Shown in pieces: positions 50,586 to 58,646 of a stretch of DNA of 64,000 bases (position 1 is its first letter; every line of letters starts with the position of its first letter). Made by a program: the position numbers and the translations under genes. Origin of the DNA: JAHEME01 sp034435035 (GTDB lineage: Bacteria > Chloroflexota > Anaerolineae > Aggregatilineales > UBA3940); assembly GCA_034435035.1 (NCBI GenBank), contig DAOTXW010000046.1:18382-82381 (forward strand), in the 5' to 3' direction. Under the pieces are notes generated by a model. It saw only the letters and a list, made by a program, of their open reading frames with translations. It did no database searches and was not told the DNA's origin.

Positions 50586-51591
50586 GGGCGCCTTCAGTTC
50601 CATCGGCGGCTTCGGATACCGTGAAGTGCGGGCGATGCACACGGCGCGGGCGGTGGCTCCGCGGGAACAGGCCGGCCCGCTGGATGATTTCGGCCACCAT
50701 CTCCTCCTGCCGGAAGGCCATCACATGGACGCCGCGCACCCCCTCGATCTCGCGCACCTGCTGAATGATCTCCACGCACAGGTCGATGCCCTCCTGGCGC
50801 TGGCGCTCCTTCGGGGCGGCGCGCAGCCGGTCGATGACGGCCTGCGGGATATGGACTCCCGGCACCATGGCGGCCATGCGCTCAGCGGCGGCGGCGGAGC
50901 GCAGCGGGCCCACGCCGATCAGGATGTCGGCCTGCTCATGCAGGCCCAGATCGCGCACGCGGGCCATGAAGTCCTGCAGGCGCGGCACATCGAAGCAGTA
51001 CTGCGTCTGGATGAAGTCCGCGCCCGCCGCGATCTTCTTGGCCAGCCGGGCAGCCCGCCACGCCAGCGGCGGGGCGAAGGGATTTTCGACCGCGCCCAGA
51101 AACAGCCGCGGCGGGGCATCGATCCGCCGCCCGCTCAGGAAGCGGCCTTCATCCCGCATGATGCGGGCCGTCTGCAAGAGCTGGATGCTGTCCAGGTCGA
51201 AGACGGCTTTCGCCCCGGGATGATCGCCGGCCTGCACGCCGTCGCCCGTCAGGCACAGGACGTTGCGGACGCCCAGCGCTGCTGCCCCCAGCAGATCGCC
51301 CTGCTGCGCGATGCGGTTGCGGTCGCGGCAGCCGATCTGGAATACCGGCTCGTAGTCCGAATGGGTCAGCAGGGAGCAGACGGCCAGGCTGCTCATGTGG
51401 ACGTGCGCCCCGCTGGCGTCGGTGACGTTGATGGCGTCGCAGACTTCTGCCAGCACCAGGGCACGGTCAAAGACGGCATCGGGATCGCTGGTATCCAGCG
51501 GGGCCAGCTCGGCTGTCACCGCGAAGCGCCCGCTGCGCAGGACTCGCTCCAGCCGGCTGCCGGCGCGCAGGGGGCGCTCACGCATCACCAT
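50578..51591 (-). CDS. metF: Methylenetetrahydrofolate reductase
   Basis: A 337-residue TIM-barrel flavoprotein that reduces 5,10-methylene-THF to 5-methyl-THF. Recognisable parts are the N-terminal FAVTAELAPLD, NVLCLTGDGVQAGDHPGAKAVFDLDSIQLL, and GADFIQTQYCFDV. The C-terminal about 30 residues are a variable tail. It overlaps MetV upstream by 14 bp and DUF1638 downstream. The MetF/MetV pair is typical of organisms with folate-linked one-carbon or acetyl-CoA chemistry. Confidence 0.9.
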   Translation of the reverse strand: MVMRERPLRAGSRLERVLRSGRFAVTAELAPLDTSDPDAVFDRALVLAEVCDAINVTDASGAHVHMSSLAVCSLLTHSDYEPVFQIGCRDRNRIAQQGDLLGAAALGVRNVLCLTGDGVQAGDHPGAKAVFDLDSIQLLQTARIMRDEGRFLSGRRIDAPPRLFLGAVENPFAPPLAWRAARLAKKIAAGADFIQTQYCFDVPRLQDFMARVRDLGLHEQADILIGVGPLRSAAAAERMAAMVPGVHIPQAVIDRLRAAPKERQRQEGIDLCVEIIQQVREIEGVRGVHVMAFRQEEMVAEIIQRAGLFPRSHRPRRVHRPHFTVSEAADGTEGAHA

Positions 51592-52081
51592 GCTCGTGCA
51601 GGCCGATGGCGCTGACGGCGATCCAGCCCGGCGGGGCGACGCGGTCGCTCCCGTCCAGCGTATTCAGCCAGGCCGAGGTGCGGTGCAGGGTGCGATCCAC
51701 CGGGGGCTGCAGCAGATGAATCTCCAGCCCGTGCTGGCCGAGCTGCGCGGCGCGCTCCCAGGCCAGCACCCAGATGCAGGGCATGCCGGGCTTGATCTCA
51801 CAGCCGCCGTCCTGTCGGACGCCGCCGCATGGCCCGTTGCGCAGCGACTTGGGGCAGCTCATCGGGCACATCATGCCGGTGCTGTGCAGGATGCACATGC
51901 CGCACATATGGCAGTCGAACAGCGGGCCTTTGAGGCGGTGTTCGGCCCACACGAACAGGCCGGCGAGCCGCGCAAACCCGATCCGGCGCAGCAGCGGCTC
52001 AGCGGCGAGCAGGCCGGCGAGGGTGGCGCGGTAGGCGGCGTCCAGCAGGGCGGGGCGGCGATGCAGCCAGCGGGCGATCAT
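51578..52081 (-). CDS. metV: Methylenetetrahydrofolate reductase C-terminal domain protein (MetV-like)
   Basis: A 167-residue protein whose centre holds the cysteine-rich motif CHMCGMCILHSTGMMCP, followed by MSCPKSLRNGPCGG, characteristic of the MTHFR_C/MetV family, which supports MetF in acetogens. The Cys residues probably bind zinc or a cluster. Its ATG overlaps the stop of the upstream gene (ATGA). The flanking regions are helical and may anchor it to partner proteins. Confidence 0.85.
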   Translation of the reverse strand: MIARWLHRRPALLDAAYRATLAGLLAAEPLLRRIGFARLAGLFVWAEHRLKGPLFDCHMCGMCILHSTGMMCPMSCPKSLRNGPCGGVRQDGGCEIKPGMPCIWVLAWERAAQLGQHGLEIHLLQPPVDRTLHRTSAWLNTLDGSDRVAPPGWIAVSAIGLHEHGDA

Positions 52082-52386
52082 TCGGCGTCGGCGGCGGGCC
52101 GGCGCACACGGGTGAGCTTCTGAAGGCGCGCCTCGGAGTATTCAGCTTCCAGCTCGGCGGCGACGGCCAGCGCGACTTCACGCGCGGTCCCCGGACGTTC
52201 CTGCCGGGGCCCCCATGTCCAGCCATCCAGATAGGCGTCCGTGTCGGTGCTCCCCTCGGCCATAGCGGCCATATCGATCGCCTGCTGGAAGCGATCGGGC
52301 AGCATAGCCCGGTGAGTCCCGCCCTCGCCGTCGGCCTTGACCTGCGAGGGGATGTCCTTCCAGTACATGATCTGGTAGCGTGCCAT
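52078..52386 (-). CDS. Virulence factor-family small protein
   Basis: A 102-residue protein starting MARYQIMYWKDIPSQVKA, which fits the small 'virulence factor' domain family found beside folate one-carbon genes. It contains AMLPDRFQQAIDMAAMAEG and a charged C-terminus. The family name is historical and its function is unknown. It is the first gene of a four-gene overlapping unit with metV, metF and DUF1638. Confidence 0.75.
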   Translation of the reverse strand: MARYQIMYWKDIPSQVKADGEGGTHRAMLPDRFQQAIDMAAMAEGSTDTDAYLDGWTWGPRQERPGTAREVALAVAAELEAEYSEARLQKLTRVRRPAADAE

Positions 52387-52552
52387 GACTACCCCCATCC
52401 TGTTTGCTGCTGCGCGGCGGCGAAGGTGGCCCCACGCCCCTCTGCCGCCGGGCGCAGCCTGTATTCAGCGTAGGTGCCAGCGTAGCTGCGTTCAGCATAG
52501 CACACCAGTCCGGCGCCGGTCAACCGGGCTATCGGCCCCGGACGACACGCTC

Positions 52553-52558
52553 TATAAT
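52553..52558 (+). promoter_or_regulatory. Candidate -10 element for the cytochrome gene
   Basis: A consensus TATAAT in a GC-rich surround, 89 bases before the cytochrome ATG. No good -35 element lies at the expected distance. Confidence 0.35.
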
Positions 52559-52646
52559 AACCGCTGTCAGTGCCACTCCCGGGGGGTGGGAACCGGGATG
52601 GGCAATTCGAGCCACAGGCGCAGAGGCGCCCCTGGAGGAGAAAACG

Positions 52647-53720
52647 ATGAAGAAAGCTGTGAAACGGATGGCCGCGGCAGGTGGCCTGCTGGCCGTCCTG
52701 GCCGCGCTGACGGTGCTGCCCGCCGGGGCCCGCGAGCCGGCGCAGGAGGACGATCCGATCCGGCGCGGCGAATACCTTGCCACGATCAGCGGCTGCAAAG
52801 GCTGCCATACCCCGATCGACCCGACGACGACCCTGCCGGTGGCCGGGATGGAGTTTGCTGGCGGGTACCTGTTTGACCTCGGCCCGGCGGGCACGGTGCT
52901 GTCCAAAAACCTGACCTCCGATCCTGAGACGGGGGTTGGCAGCTGGACGGACGAGGAGCTGAAGGCCGCGATCGTCACCGGGGTCAGCCCCGACGGCCTG
53001 CACCAGTTCCCGATCATGCCGTACCCCTATTTCAGCAAGATGGCCGATGAAGACCTGGATGCGCTGGTCGCCTACCTGCGTACCCTGCCGCCGGTGCGCA
53101 ATGAGGTGCCCCGCGATCCGGTGCTGCCGGCGGAAGCGCTGCCGGCCATCCCCCGCGTGGATGGGATCACCGCGCCGGATCCGTCCGACACGGCGGCCCG
53201 GGGCCGCTACCTGATGACGGCCCTGCTGGCCTGCAGCGACTGCCACACCCCGCTGGATCCTGAGACGGGCGCGCCGCTGACCGACCTGTATCTGGCCGGC
53301 GGCCAGCCCTACGAAGGCCCGTGGGGCATCGTCTATGGGGCCAACATCACCCCGCATGAGACAACCGGGCTGGGCGCGTGGTCAGACGAGGACATCGAGC
53401 GCGTGCTGCGGTCGGGCATCCGCCCGGATGGGCGGCAGGTCCTTCTGATGCCGTGGCCCGACTACACGGCGCTCACCGAGGAAGACATGGCGGCGGTCAT
53501 CTATTACCTGCGTAATGAAGTGCCGGCGGTGGAGCGTGAAGTCCCGGCCCCGGAGCTGAATGAAGGCTTCGAGCGCTACGTCGAGGTCCCGGAAAGCGCG
53601 CAGGCTGCCGTTCCCGCGCAGAACATGACGCTGATCATCGTTGTGACCGTCGCGGCGCTGGTGGTGGCGGCGGTGCTGATGATCATACTGTCCCGGCGGC
53701 GAGCCGGGCCCGCTGCCTGA
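52647..53720 (+). CDS. Membrane-anchored di-heme cytochrome c
   Basis: A 357-residue exported electron carrier. It has a signal peptide (about 1-28), two cytochrome c domains with CxxCH motifs (CKGCH near residue 50 and CSDCH near residue 198) and a single C-terminal helix near 330-350 followed by RRR, so the heme domains face outward. Each domain has a likely axial Met. It resembles the cytochrome subunits of alcohol dehydrogenases and similar c-type electron carriers. ATG 52647 has a strong GGAGGAG site. It is monocistronic between convergent and divergent neighbours. Its donor and acceptor are unknown. Confidence 0.87.
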   Translation: MKKAVKRMAAAGGLLAVLAALTVLPAGAREPAQEDDPIRRGEYLATISGCKGCHTPIDPTTTLPVAGMEFAGGYLFDLGPAGTVLSKNLTSDPETGVGSWTDEELKAAIVTGVSPDGLHQFPIMPYPYFSKMADEDLDALVAYLRTLPPVRNEVPRDPVLPAEALPAIPRVDGITAPDPSDTAARGRYLMTALLACSDCHTPLDPETGAPLTDLYLAGGQPYEGPWGIVYGANITPHETTGLGAWSDEDIERVLRSGIRPDGRQVLLMPWPDYTALTEEDMAAVIYYLRNEVPAVEREVPAPELNEGFERYVEVPESAQAAVPAQNMTLIIVVTVAALVVAAVLMIILSRRRAGPAA

Positions 53721-53736
53721 TCGCACTGGCCGCAGA

Positions 53737-53776
53737 AATCGAACCGGCCTGCTGGAGTGTGCGGGCCGGTTCGATT
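53737..53776. terminator. Bidirectional terminator hairpin
   Basis: Perfect 13-bp arms AATCGAACCGGCC / GGCCGGTTCGATT with a 14-base loop between convergent genes (53720 + and 53801 -). Confidence 0.65.
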
Positions 53777-53800
53777 CCCCATCCGCAGGCGGCGGGAGGG

Positions 53801-55465
53801 TCATACTGTCGCCAGGTAGCGGTGGATGAGCTGCACGGCGACCGCGCCCTCGCCGACCGCCGAGGCGATGCGCTTGCTGGAGCCGCTGCGCACATCGCCG
53901 GCCGCAAAAATGCCGGGGACGCTCGTCTCCAGCAGAAAGGGGCTGCGAGGCTGGCTGCCGGACGGCCAGTTGCGCGGCAGCCGGTCGGCACGCAGCAGGT
54001 CCGGGCCGGTCAGGATGTACCCGTCGGCGTCGCGCTCGACCATCCCGGCGACCAGTTCGGTGCGCGGCGCTGCGCCGATGAAGATGAACATGGCAGCCGC
54101 CGGGACGGTGATTTCCTGGCCGGTGCCGCGATCGCGGTAGGTGATCTGCTCCAACCGCTGGGTCCCGTGTACCTGCACCACCTCCACACCCTCCAGGACG
54201 CGGATGGTCGGCGTGGCGGTGATCTGATCGATCAGGTACTGGGACATCTCCTTCGACAGGTGGCTGCGTACCAGCATCGTCACGCTGCGGGCGTAGCGCG
54301 AAAAGAACATGGCGCCCTGTCCCGCCGAATTGGCGCCGCCCACCACGAACACATCGCAGTCCCGGTACAGCGCCCCCTCGGTCATGGCAGCGCCGTAGTA
54401 AACGCCGGCCCCGGTGATCGGCTCAATGCCTGGCACCGCCAGCTGGCGGGTGGAGACCCCGGTCGCCAGCAGCAGGGCATGGCAGTTCAGCTCGGTGCCA
54501 TCGCCCAGCCGGGCGATCCGGTACGGAGTCTCGATGCGGACTTCGGTGACTTCCTGCGCGGTCAGGATTTCGACGCCGAAGCGCTGCGCCTGGCTGGTGG
54601 CTCGCCGCGCCAGGTCGGCGCCGCTAAGCCCCCTGGGGAAGCCCAGGTAGTTCTCAATGCGGGAGCTGGTGCCCGCCTGACCGCCGGTGGCGGCCCGTTC
54701 GATCAGCAGCGTGCGCAGCCCCTCGGAGCCGCCGTACACCGCGGCTGCCAGCCCGGCTGGCCCGCCGCCGATGATGATCAGGTCGTAGAATTTCTGGGCG
54801 GCGCGGGTCTGCAGCCCCACCTTCTGCGCAAGCTGGAGGTTGTCGGGCTGCACCAGCACCTCGCCGTCGGGCATGATCACGACCGGCAGGCGGTTAAGGT
54901 TGGCCGGATCCTGTACCAGCTGGCGGGCTTCGGCGTCGATCTCCAGATCGAGCCACTGGTAGGGGATGCGGTTGGTGGAAAGAAAGTCCTTGACCTGATG
55001 GCTGGGCGCTGACCACAGAGTGCCGATCACCCGGATGCCGTCATAGGGCAGGCGAGCCGTCGCCAACCAGTCATCCAGCAGGTCATCCAGCACCGGATAC
55101 AGATGTTCCTCCGGCGGATCCCACGGCTTCATCAGATAGTAGTCCAGCCCGATGCGGTTGATGCTGGCGATGGCTGCCTCGGTATCGGCGTAGGCGGTCA
55201 GCAGCACTTTGCGTGCCTCAGGGAAGATCTGGCGGGCCTCGGCCAGGAACTCCGTGCCGGACATAGCCGGCATGCGCTGATCGACCAGGAACAGGGCCAC
55301 CGTCTGGTTGCGCTGCCGGATCTCGCGGGCGGCCTCCAGCGCCTCGGCGCCTGACGAAGCCCGCAGGATGCGGTAAGCGCTGCCAAAGCGCCGGCGCAGG
55401 TCGCGCTCGACGGCGCTCAGGACCTGCAGATCGTCATCGACAGCCAGGATAACCGGTTTCGCCAT
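53801..55465 (-). CDS. Response regulator fused to a thioredoxin-reductase-like flavoprotein
   Basis: A 554-residue fusion: receiver domain (1-125, phospho-acceptor D62 in LVDQRMPAMSG), a thioredoxin/glutaredoxin-like domain (about 145-215) and an FAD/NAD(P) domain (about 228-554) with LIIIGGGPAGLAAAVYGG and VFVVGGANSAGQGA. The redox-active CxxC of thioredoxin reductase is missing (YYGAAMTEG at its place), and the thioredoxin-like domain has WSAPSH instead of WCxxC. The flavoprotein cannot do classic disulfide chemistry and may sense redox state. It follows the kinase gene by 33 bp and ends before a terminator. Confidence 0.88.
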   Translation of the reverse strand: MAKPVILAVDDDLQVLSAVERDLRRRFGSAYRILRASSGAEALEAAREIRQRNQTVALFLVDQRMPAMSGTEFLAEARQIFPEARKVLLTAYADTEAAIASINRIGLDYYLMKPWDPPEEHLYPVLDDLLDDWLATARLPYDGIRVIGTLWSAPSHQVKDFLSTNRIPYQWLDLEIDAEARQLVQDPANLNRLPVVIMPDGEVLVQPDNLQLAQKVGLQTRAAQKFYDLIIIGGGPAGLAAAVYGGSEGLRTLLIERAATGGQAGTSSRIENYLGFPRGLSGADLARRATSQAQRFGVEILTAQEVTEVRIETPYRIARLGDGTELNCHALLLATGVSTRQLAVPGIEPITGAGVYYGAAMTEGALYRDCDVFVVGGANSAGQGAMFFSRYARSVTMLVRSHLSKEMSQYLIDQITATPTIRVLEGVEVVQVHGTQRLEQITYRDRGTGQEITVPAAAMFIFIGAAPRTELVAGMVERDADGYILTGPDLLRADRLPRNWPSGSQPRSPFLLETSVPGIFAAGDVRSGSSKRIASAVGEGAVAVQLIHRYLATV

Positions 55466-55498
55466 GCGTTTCTCTCTCTCCCGGTGAAGGGTTGATCG

Positions 55499-56899
55499 CT
55501 AATCAGCCGCGCTGACGCGCAGCGGCAGCCGGACTTCAAAGCATGTGCGGCCCGGCTCCGACCGCACGGAGATATCCCCCCGGTGCCGCTGCACCACGAT
55601 ATTGTACGTGATGTTAAGCCCCAGCCCGGTCCCCTGACCGATCGGCTTGGTGGTGAAGAAGGGGTCAAACACCTTGCCCACAATCTCCGGAGGGATGCCG
55701 GGGCCGTTGTCTTCCACCTCGACCACCACCCATTCACCTTCCAGGCGGGTGCGGAGGGCCAGCACCCCCTGACCGTTCATCGCGTCGGCGGCGTTGTCGA
55801 TCAGGTTCGTCCAGACCTGATTCAGCTCACTGCCGTAAGCCTCGAGGCGGGGCAGGTCGGCAGCGTACTCACGCCGCACCGTGATCCCGCCCTTGAGCTT
55901 GCCGCGCAGCAGCACCAGCGTGTTGTCGATTCCTTCGTGCAGATCGACCTGCTGCACCGGCCCCTGGTCAAGATAGACGTACTGCTTGAGCGCCCGCACG
56001 ATCTCGGAGATGCGGCCGACCCCCTGCGTGATCTCCTCCATCAGGCTGTAGGCGGTATAGCTGGCGGTGAGCCAGGCCAGCGCGGCGGACAGGTGGGCGC
56101 CGGCGAACTGGCCGGCCAGCGCATCCAGCCCGGCGGCATCCATCTGGAAGTTCAGCAGGCCGGGGGCCAGTTCCCAGCCGTTCTCGATGCCGTGCTGCTC
56201 CAGCCAGGTCTCGATCTCGTACTCCCGGTCGCTGCGGGCCATCGAATCGAGGTCCACCGGTTCGGCGGCGCTGCGCGCGGCGCGCTTCAGAAGGGGTTCA
56301 AGCAGGGCGCTCTGGGCGTCGGAGAGTCCCAGCGTGATCAGCTGGTGCTGCGCCTGCTGCAGAGCCGCTACCGCGGACTTCAACTGCGCGGCGGCTCGCT
56401 GAGCCGCTGCGGCCGGGTTGTTCAGTTCATGCGCCATCCCCGCCGAGAGAGTGCCCAGCTGAGCCATCTTCTCGCTGTGTTTGGCCATGGCCTCGGTGGT
56501 GCGCCAGCGGGCGGTCACCGTTCGCAGCATGGAGCGCGCGGCCTCGGGGCTGGAATCGAACAGCATATCGAGCTGCTCCGGGCTGATCGCCAGCAGGCGG
56601 CTCTGGCGGCGGGCGCGGACGCTGGCGGTGCGCGGCGTGTGCTCCAGCAGGGACATCTCGCCGATGATCTCGCCCGGCCCCAGGACGGCCAGCAGCACCT
56701 CGCGCCCGGACGCCGTCTTGAGGATCTCGACCTCCCCCTCCTTGACGACATAAGCCCGGTCGCCCTGGCTGCCTTCATGGAACAGATATTCGCCGGCAGC
56801 CAGCTCGAGATCGCGCACCATCCGGCAGAGCTGCTCGAGCGACGCGTCATCCAGCTCCGCAAAGAGCGGCACCCGCTTCAGAAAGTCATCGTAGGGCAT
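55499..56899 (-). CDS. Histidine kinase with N-terminal cyclic-nucleotide-binding domain
   Basis: A 466-residue soluble sensor kinase. Residues about 10-120 are a cNMP-binding domain (GEYLFHEGSQGDRAYVV, GPGEIIGEMSLLEH). The phosphorylated His is H157 in GMAHELNNPAAAAQR. The ATPase domain has NQVWTNLIDNAADAM, DNGPGIPPE and GTGLGLNITY. No membrane helix is present, so it senses an internal signal. It pairs with the response-regulator fusion downstream. There is no Shine-Dalgarno match before its ATG, so initiation may be weak or leader-dependent. Confidence 0.9.
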   Translation of the reverse strand: MPYDDFLKRVPLFAELDDASLEQLCRMVRDLELAAGEYLFHEGSQGDRAYVVKEGEVEILKTASGREVLLAVLGPGEIIGEMSLLEHTPRTASVRARRQSRLLAISPEQLDMLFDSSPEAARSMLRTVTARWRTTEAMAKHSEKMAQLGTLSAGMAHELNNPAAAAQRAAAQLKSAVAALQQAQHQLITLGLSDAQSALLEPLLKRAARSAAEPVDLDSMARSDREYEIETWLEQHGIENGWELAPGLLNFQMDAAGLDALAGQFAGAHLSAALAWLTASYTAYSLMEEITQGVGRISEIVRALKQYVYLDQGPVQQVDLHEGIDNTLVLLRGKLKGGITVRREYAADLPRLEAYGSELNQVWTNLIDNAADAMNGQGVLALRTRLEGEWVVVEVEDNGPGIPPEIVGKVFDPFFTTKPIGQGTGLGLNITYNIVVQRHRGDISVRSEPGRTCFEVRLPLRVSAAD

Positions 56900-56958
56900 G
56901 GGGTTCTGTTTTGTATCCTCTGGCGAACTGGGCAGCGCGGAGGCTGCCCGGCAATCCC

Positions 56959-56966
56959 ATTATAAT
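56959..56966. promoter_or_regulatory. Overlapping divergent -10 boxes
   Basis: ATTATAAT reads TATAAT on both strands (+ at 56961-56966, - at 56959-56964). It lies between the divergent kinase and TPR genes. No clear -35 element was found on either side. Confidence 0.4.
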
Positions 56967-57093
56967 ACACTATGACCGCCCGGTGCCGGAAACGGACTTT
57001 CTGCCTGCTGCGGCAGGGGGCGCCTTGCAGCCCTCCGGTCGGGATGCTAAGATCCCGTGCGCAAGCCCTTCCGGCGAGGCAGCAGGAGTGTGA

Positions 57094-58614
57094 ATGTATA
57101 TCAAGCGCGAGCCGCTGGGCCGCGGGAACCTGACTTTTGGCCGGCGACGGCGCCGCTTTCCCCTGATCGTGATCATCCTGTATCTGGCGATCCTGGCGGC
57201 GGCGCTGGTGCTGTATGCCAGCATGGACAGGATCCAGCCGCGCGTGCTGACGATGCTGGGTCCTGAGCCTTCCCCCACAATTGCCCCTACCGAGCTGATA
57301 GCCAGCGGCGAGGCAGCCTATCACGAGGGCGACCTGCAGACGGCGGCTTCTTATTATGGGCAGGCAGCCGCCATCGAGCCGACGAACGTCCAGCTGCTGA
57401 CCGATTATGCCCGGCTGCTGACGCTTTCCCAGCAGTTGGAGGAGGCGCTGGCCGTCGCCGATCAGATCATCCTGCTGGCGCCCGAAGACCCCCGCGGATA
57501 CGCCGCCCGGGCGCGCGCGCTGGACTGGATGGGCGAGTACGATCAGGCCCAGATCGAGGCCCTGCGCGCCATCGAACTGGACCCGACCTACGCGCTCGCC
57601 CACGCCTATCTGGCCGAGGCGTATGCGGATCTGGGCCGCTACCGGCAGGCCCGCGAGCAGGCCGAGCTGGCGATCCAGCTCGACCCCTACCACGTGGATG
57701 CTCGCCGCAACTATGCCTATGTGCTGGAGTTCTACGGCGACTATCAGGGCGCGGTGCAGCAGTACCTTCAGGCGCTCCAGCTGGAGCCGAATCTCCTCGA
57801 CCTGTGGTACGGGCTGGCCCGCAACTACCGCGGCGCTGGCCAGATGGATCGCTCGGTGGAGACGTTCGCCGAGATCGCCATTCGCACCCCCGAAGACCCC
57901 TACCTGTACGTTGAATGGGGCAAGACCTATTTCGAGATGCGCGATGACGCCGCTGCTCAGGAAACGCTGGAGCAGGCCGTCTCCCTGGTGTGCAACCAGG
58001 CGCAGCAGGATCTCCCCGAAGAAGACCGCCGCGACTGCCCATTTCTTTCCAGCGATGAGCTGTTCAGCGACTCGGGCGAGAATCGCTGGCAGGATGAAAG
58101 CCTGCCGTTCGACCGGCGCGTGCCGTGGGATGCGGCCAACCGCGAGGTGCCGCCTGTGATCCTCATGTCCGCCTGGAACCGGCTGGGGCAGGTTTACCTG
58201 ACCCGGCGTAACTACGAGGATGCCATCGCCATCCTGGCCGAGGCGGTTGCCTGGGGTGAGGCGCAGGACCCGGAGGCGCCGGGCTACCAGCCGATCCCGA
58301 TGGAAGCCTACTACGTGATGGCGTCGGCCTATTATTATAAGGACCAGTGCCGGATGGCCGTGCCGCTGGCCGTCGAGGCGCTGGACATCTATGAAAGCCG
58401 TGAGATCGAGGACCCCGGCGCGCAGGCGACGATTCTGCGTCTTTTCGTGCTGTGCCGGGACTACGCCTCCTCGCCGGAAACCGCCTACGTGCATACCGGG
58501 CCGGGCTTCACAAACGGGTTCCCCAACGGATACGAGGAGCCGGATGTGATCATTCAGCGGCCCGGCGCGGATGGCGAGGATGAAGGCGAAGACGCCGGCT
58601 CCACGGCCCCGTAG
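57094..58614 (+). CDS. Membrane-anchored TPR protein
   Basis: A 506-residue protein with an Arg-rich cytoplasmic start, one membrane helix (about 24-43) and an outward domain with about eight tetratricopeptide repeats (about 65-310, for example ALAHAYLAEAYADLGRYRQA). A less regular region and an acidic Gly/Glu/Asp tail follow. TPR domains scaffold protein complexes. It is paralogous to the next gene, 32 bp downstream. A GCAGGAG site precedes the ATG. The partner is unknown. Confidence 0.82.
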   Translation: MYIKREPLGRGNLTFGRRRRRFPLIVIILYLAILAAALVLYASMDRIQPRVLTMLGPEPSPTIAPTELIASGEAAYHEGDLQTAASYYGQAAAIEPTNVQLLTDYARLLTLSQQLEEALAVADQIILLAPEDPRGYAARARALDWMGEYDQAQIEALRAIELDPTYALAHAYLAEAYADLGRYRQAREQAELAIQLDPYHVDARRNYAYVLEFYGDYQGAVQQYLQALQLEPNLLDLWYGLARNYRGAGQMDRSVETFAEIAIRTPEDPYLYVEWGKTYFEMRDDAAAQETLEQAVSLVCNQAQQDLPEEDRRDCPFLSSDELFSDSGENRWQDESLPFDRRVPWDAANREVPPVILMSAWNRLGQVYLTRRNYEDAIAILAEAVAWGEAQDPEAPGYQPIPMEAYYVMASAYYYKDQCRMAVPLAVEALDIYESREIEDPGAQATILRLFVLCRDYASSPETAYVHTGPGFTNGFPNGYEEPDVIIQRPGADGEDEGEDAGSTAP

Positions 58615-58646
58615 CACTTTCCGGGCTGCAACAAGGAGAATCTGCC

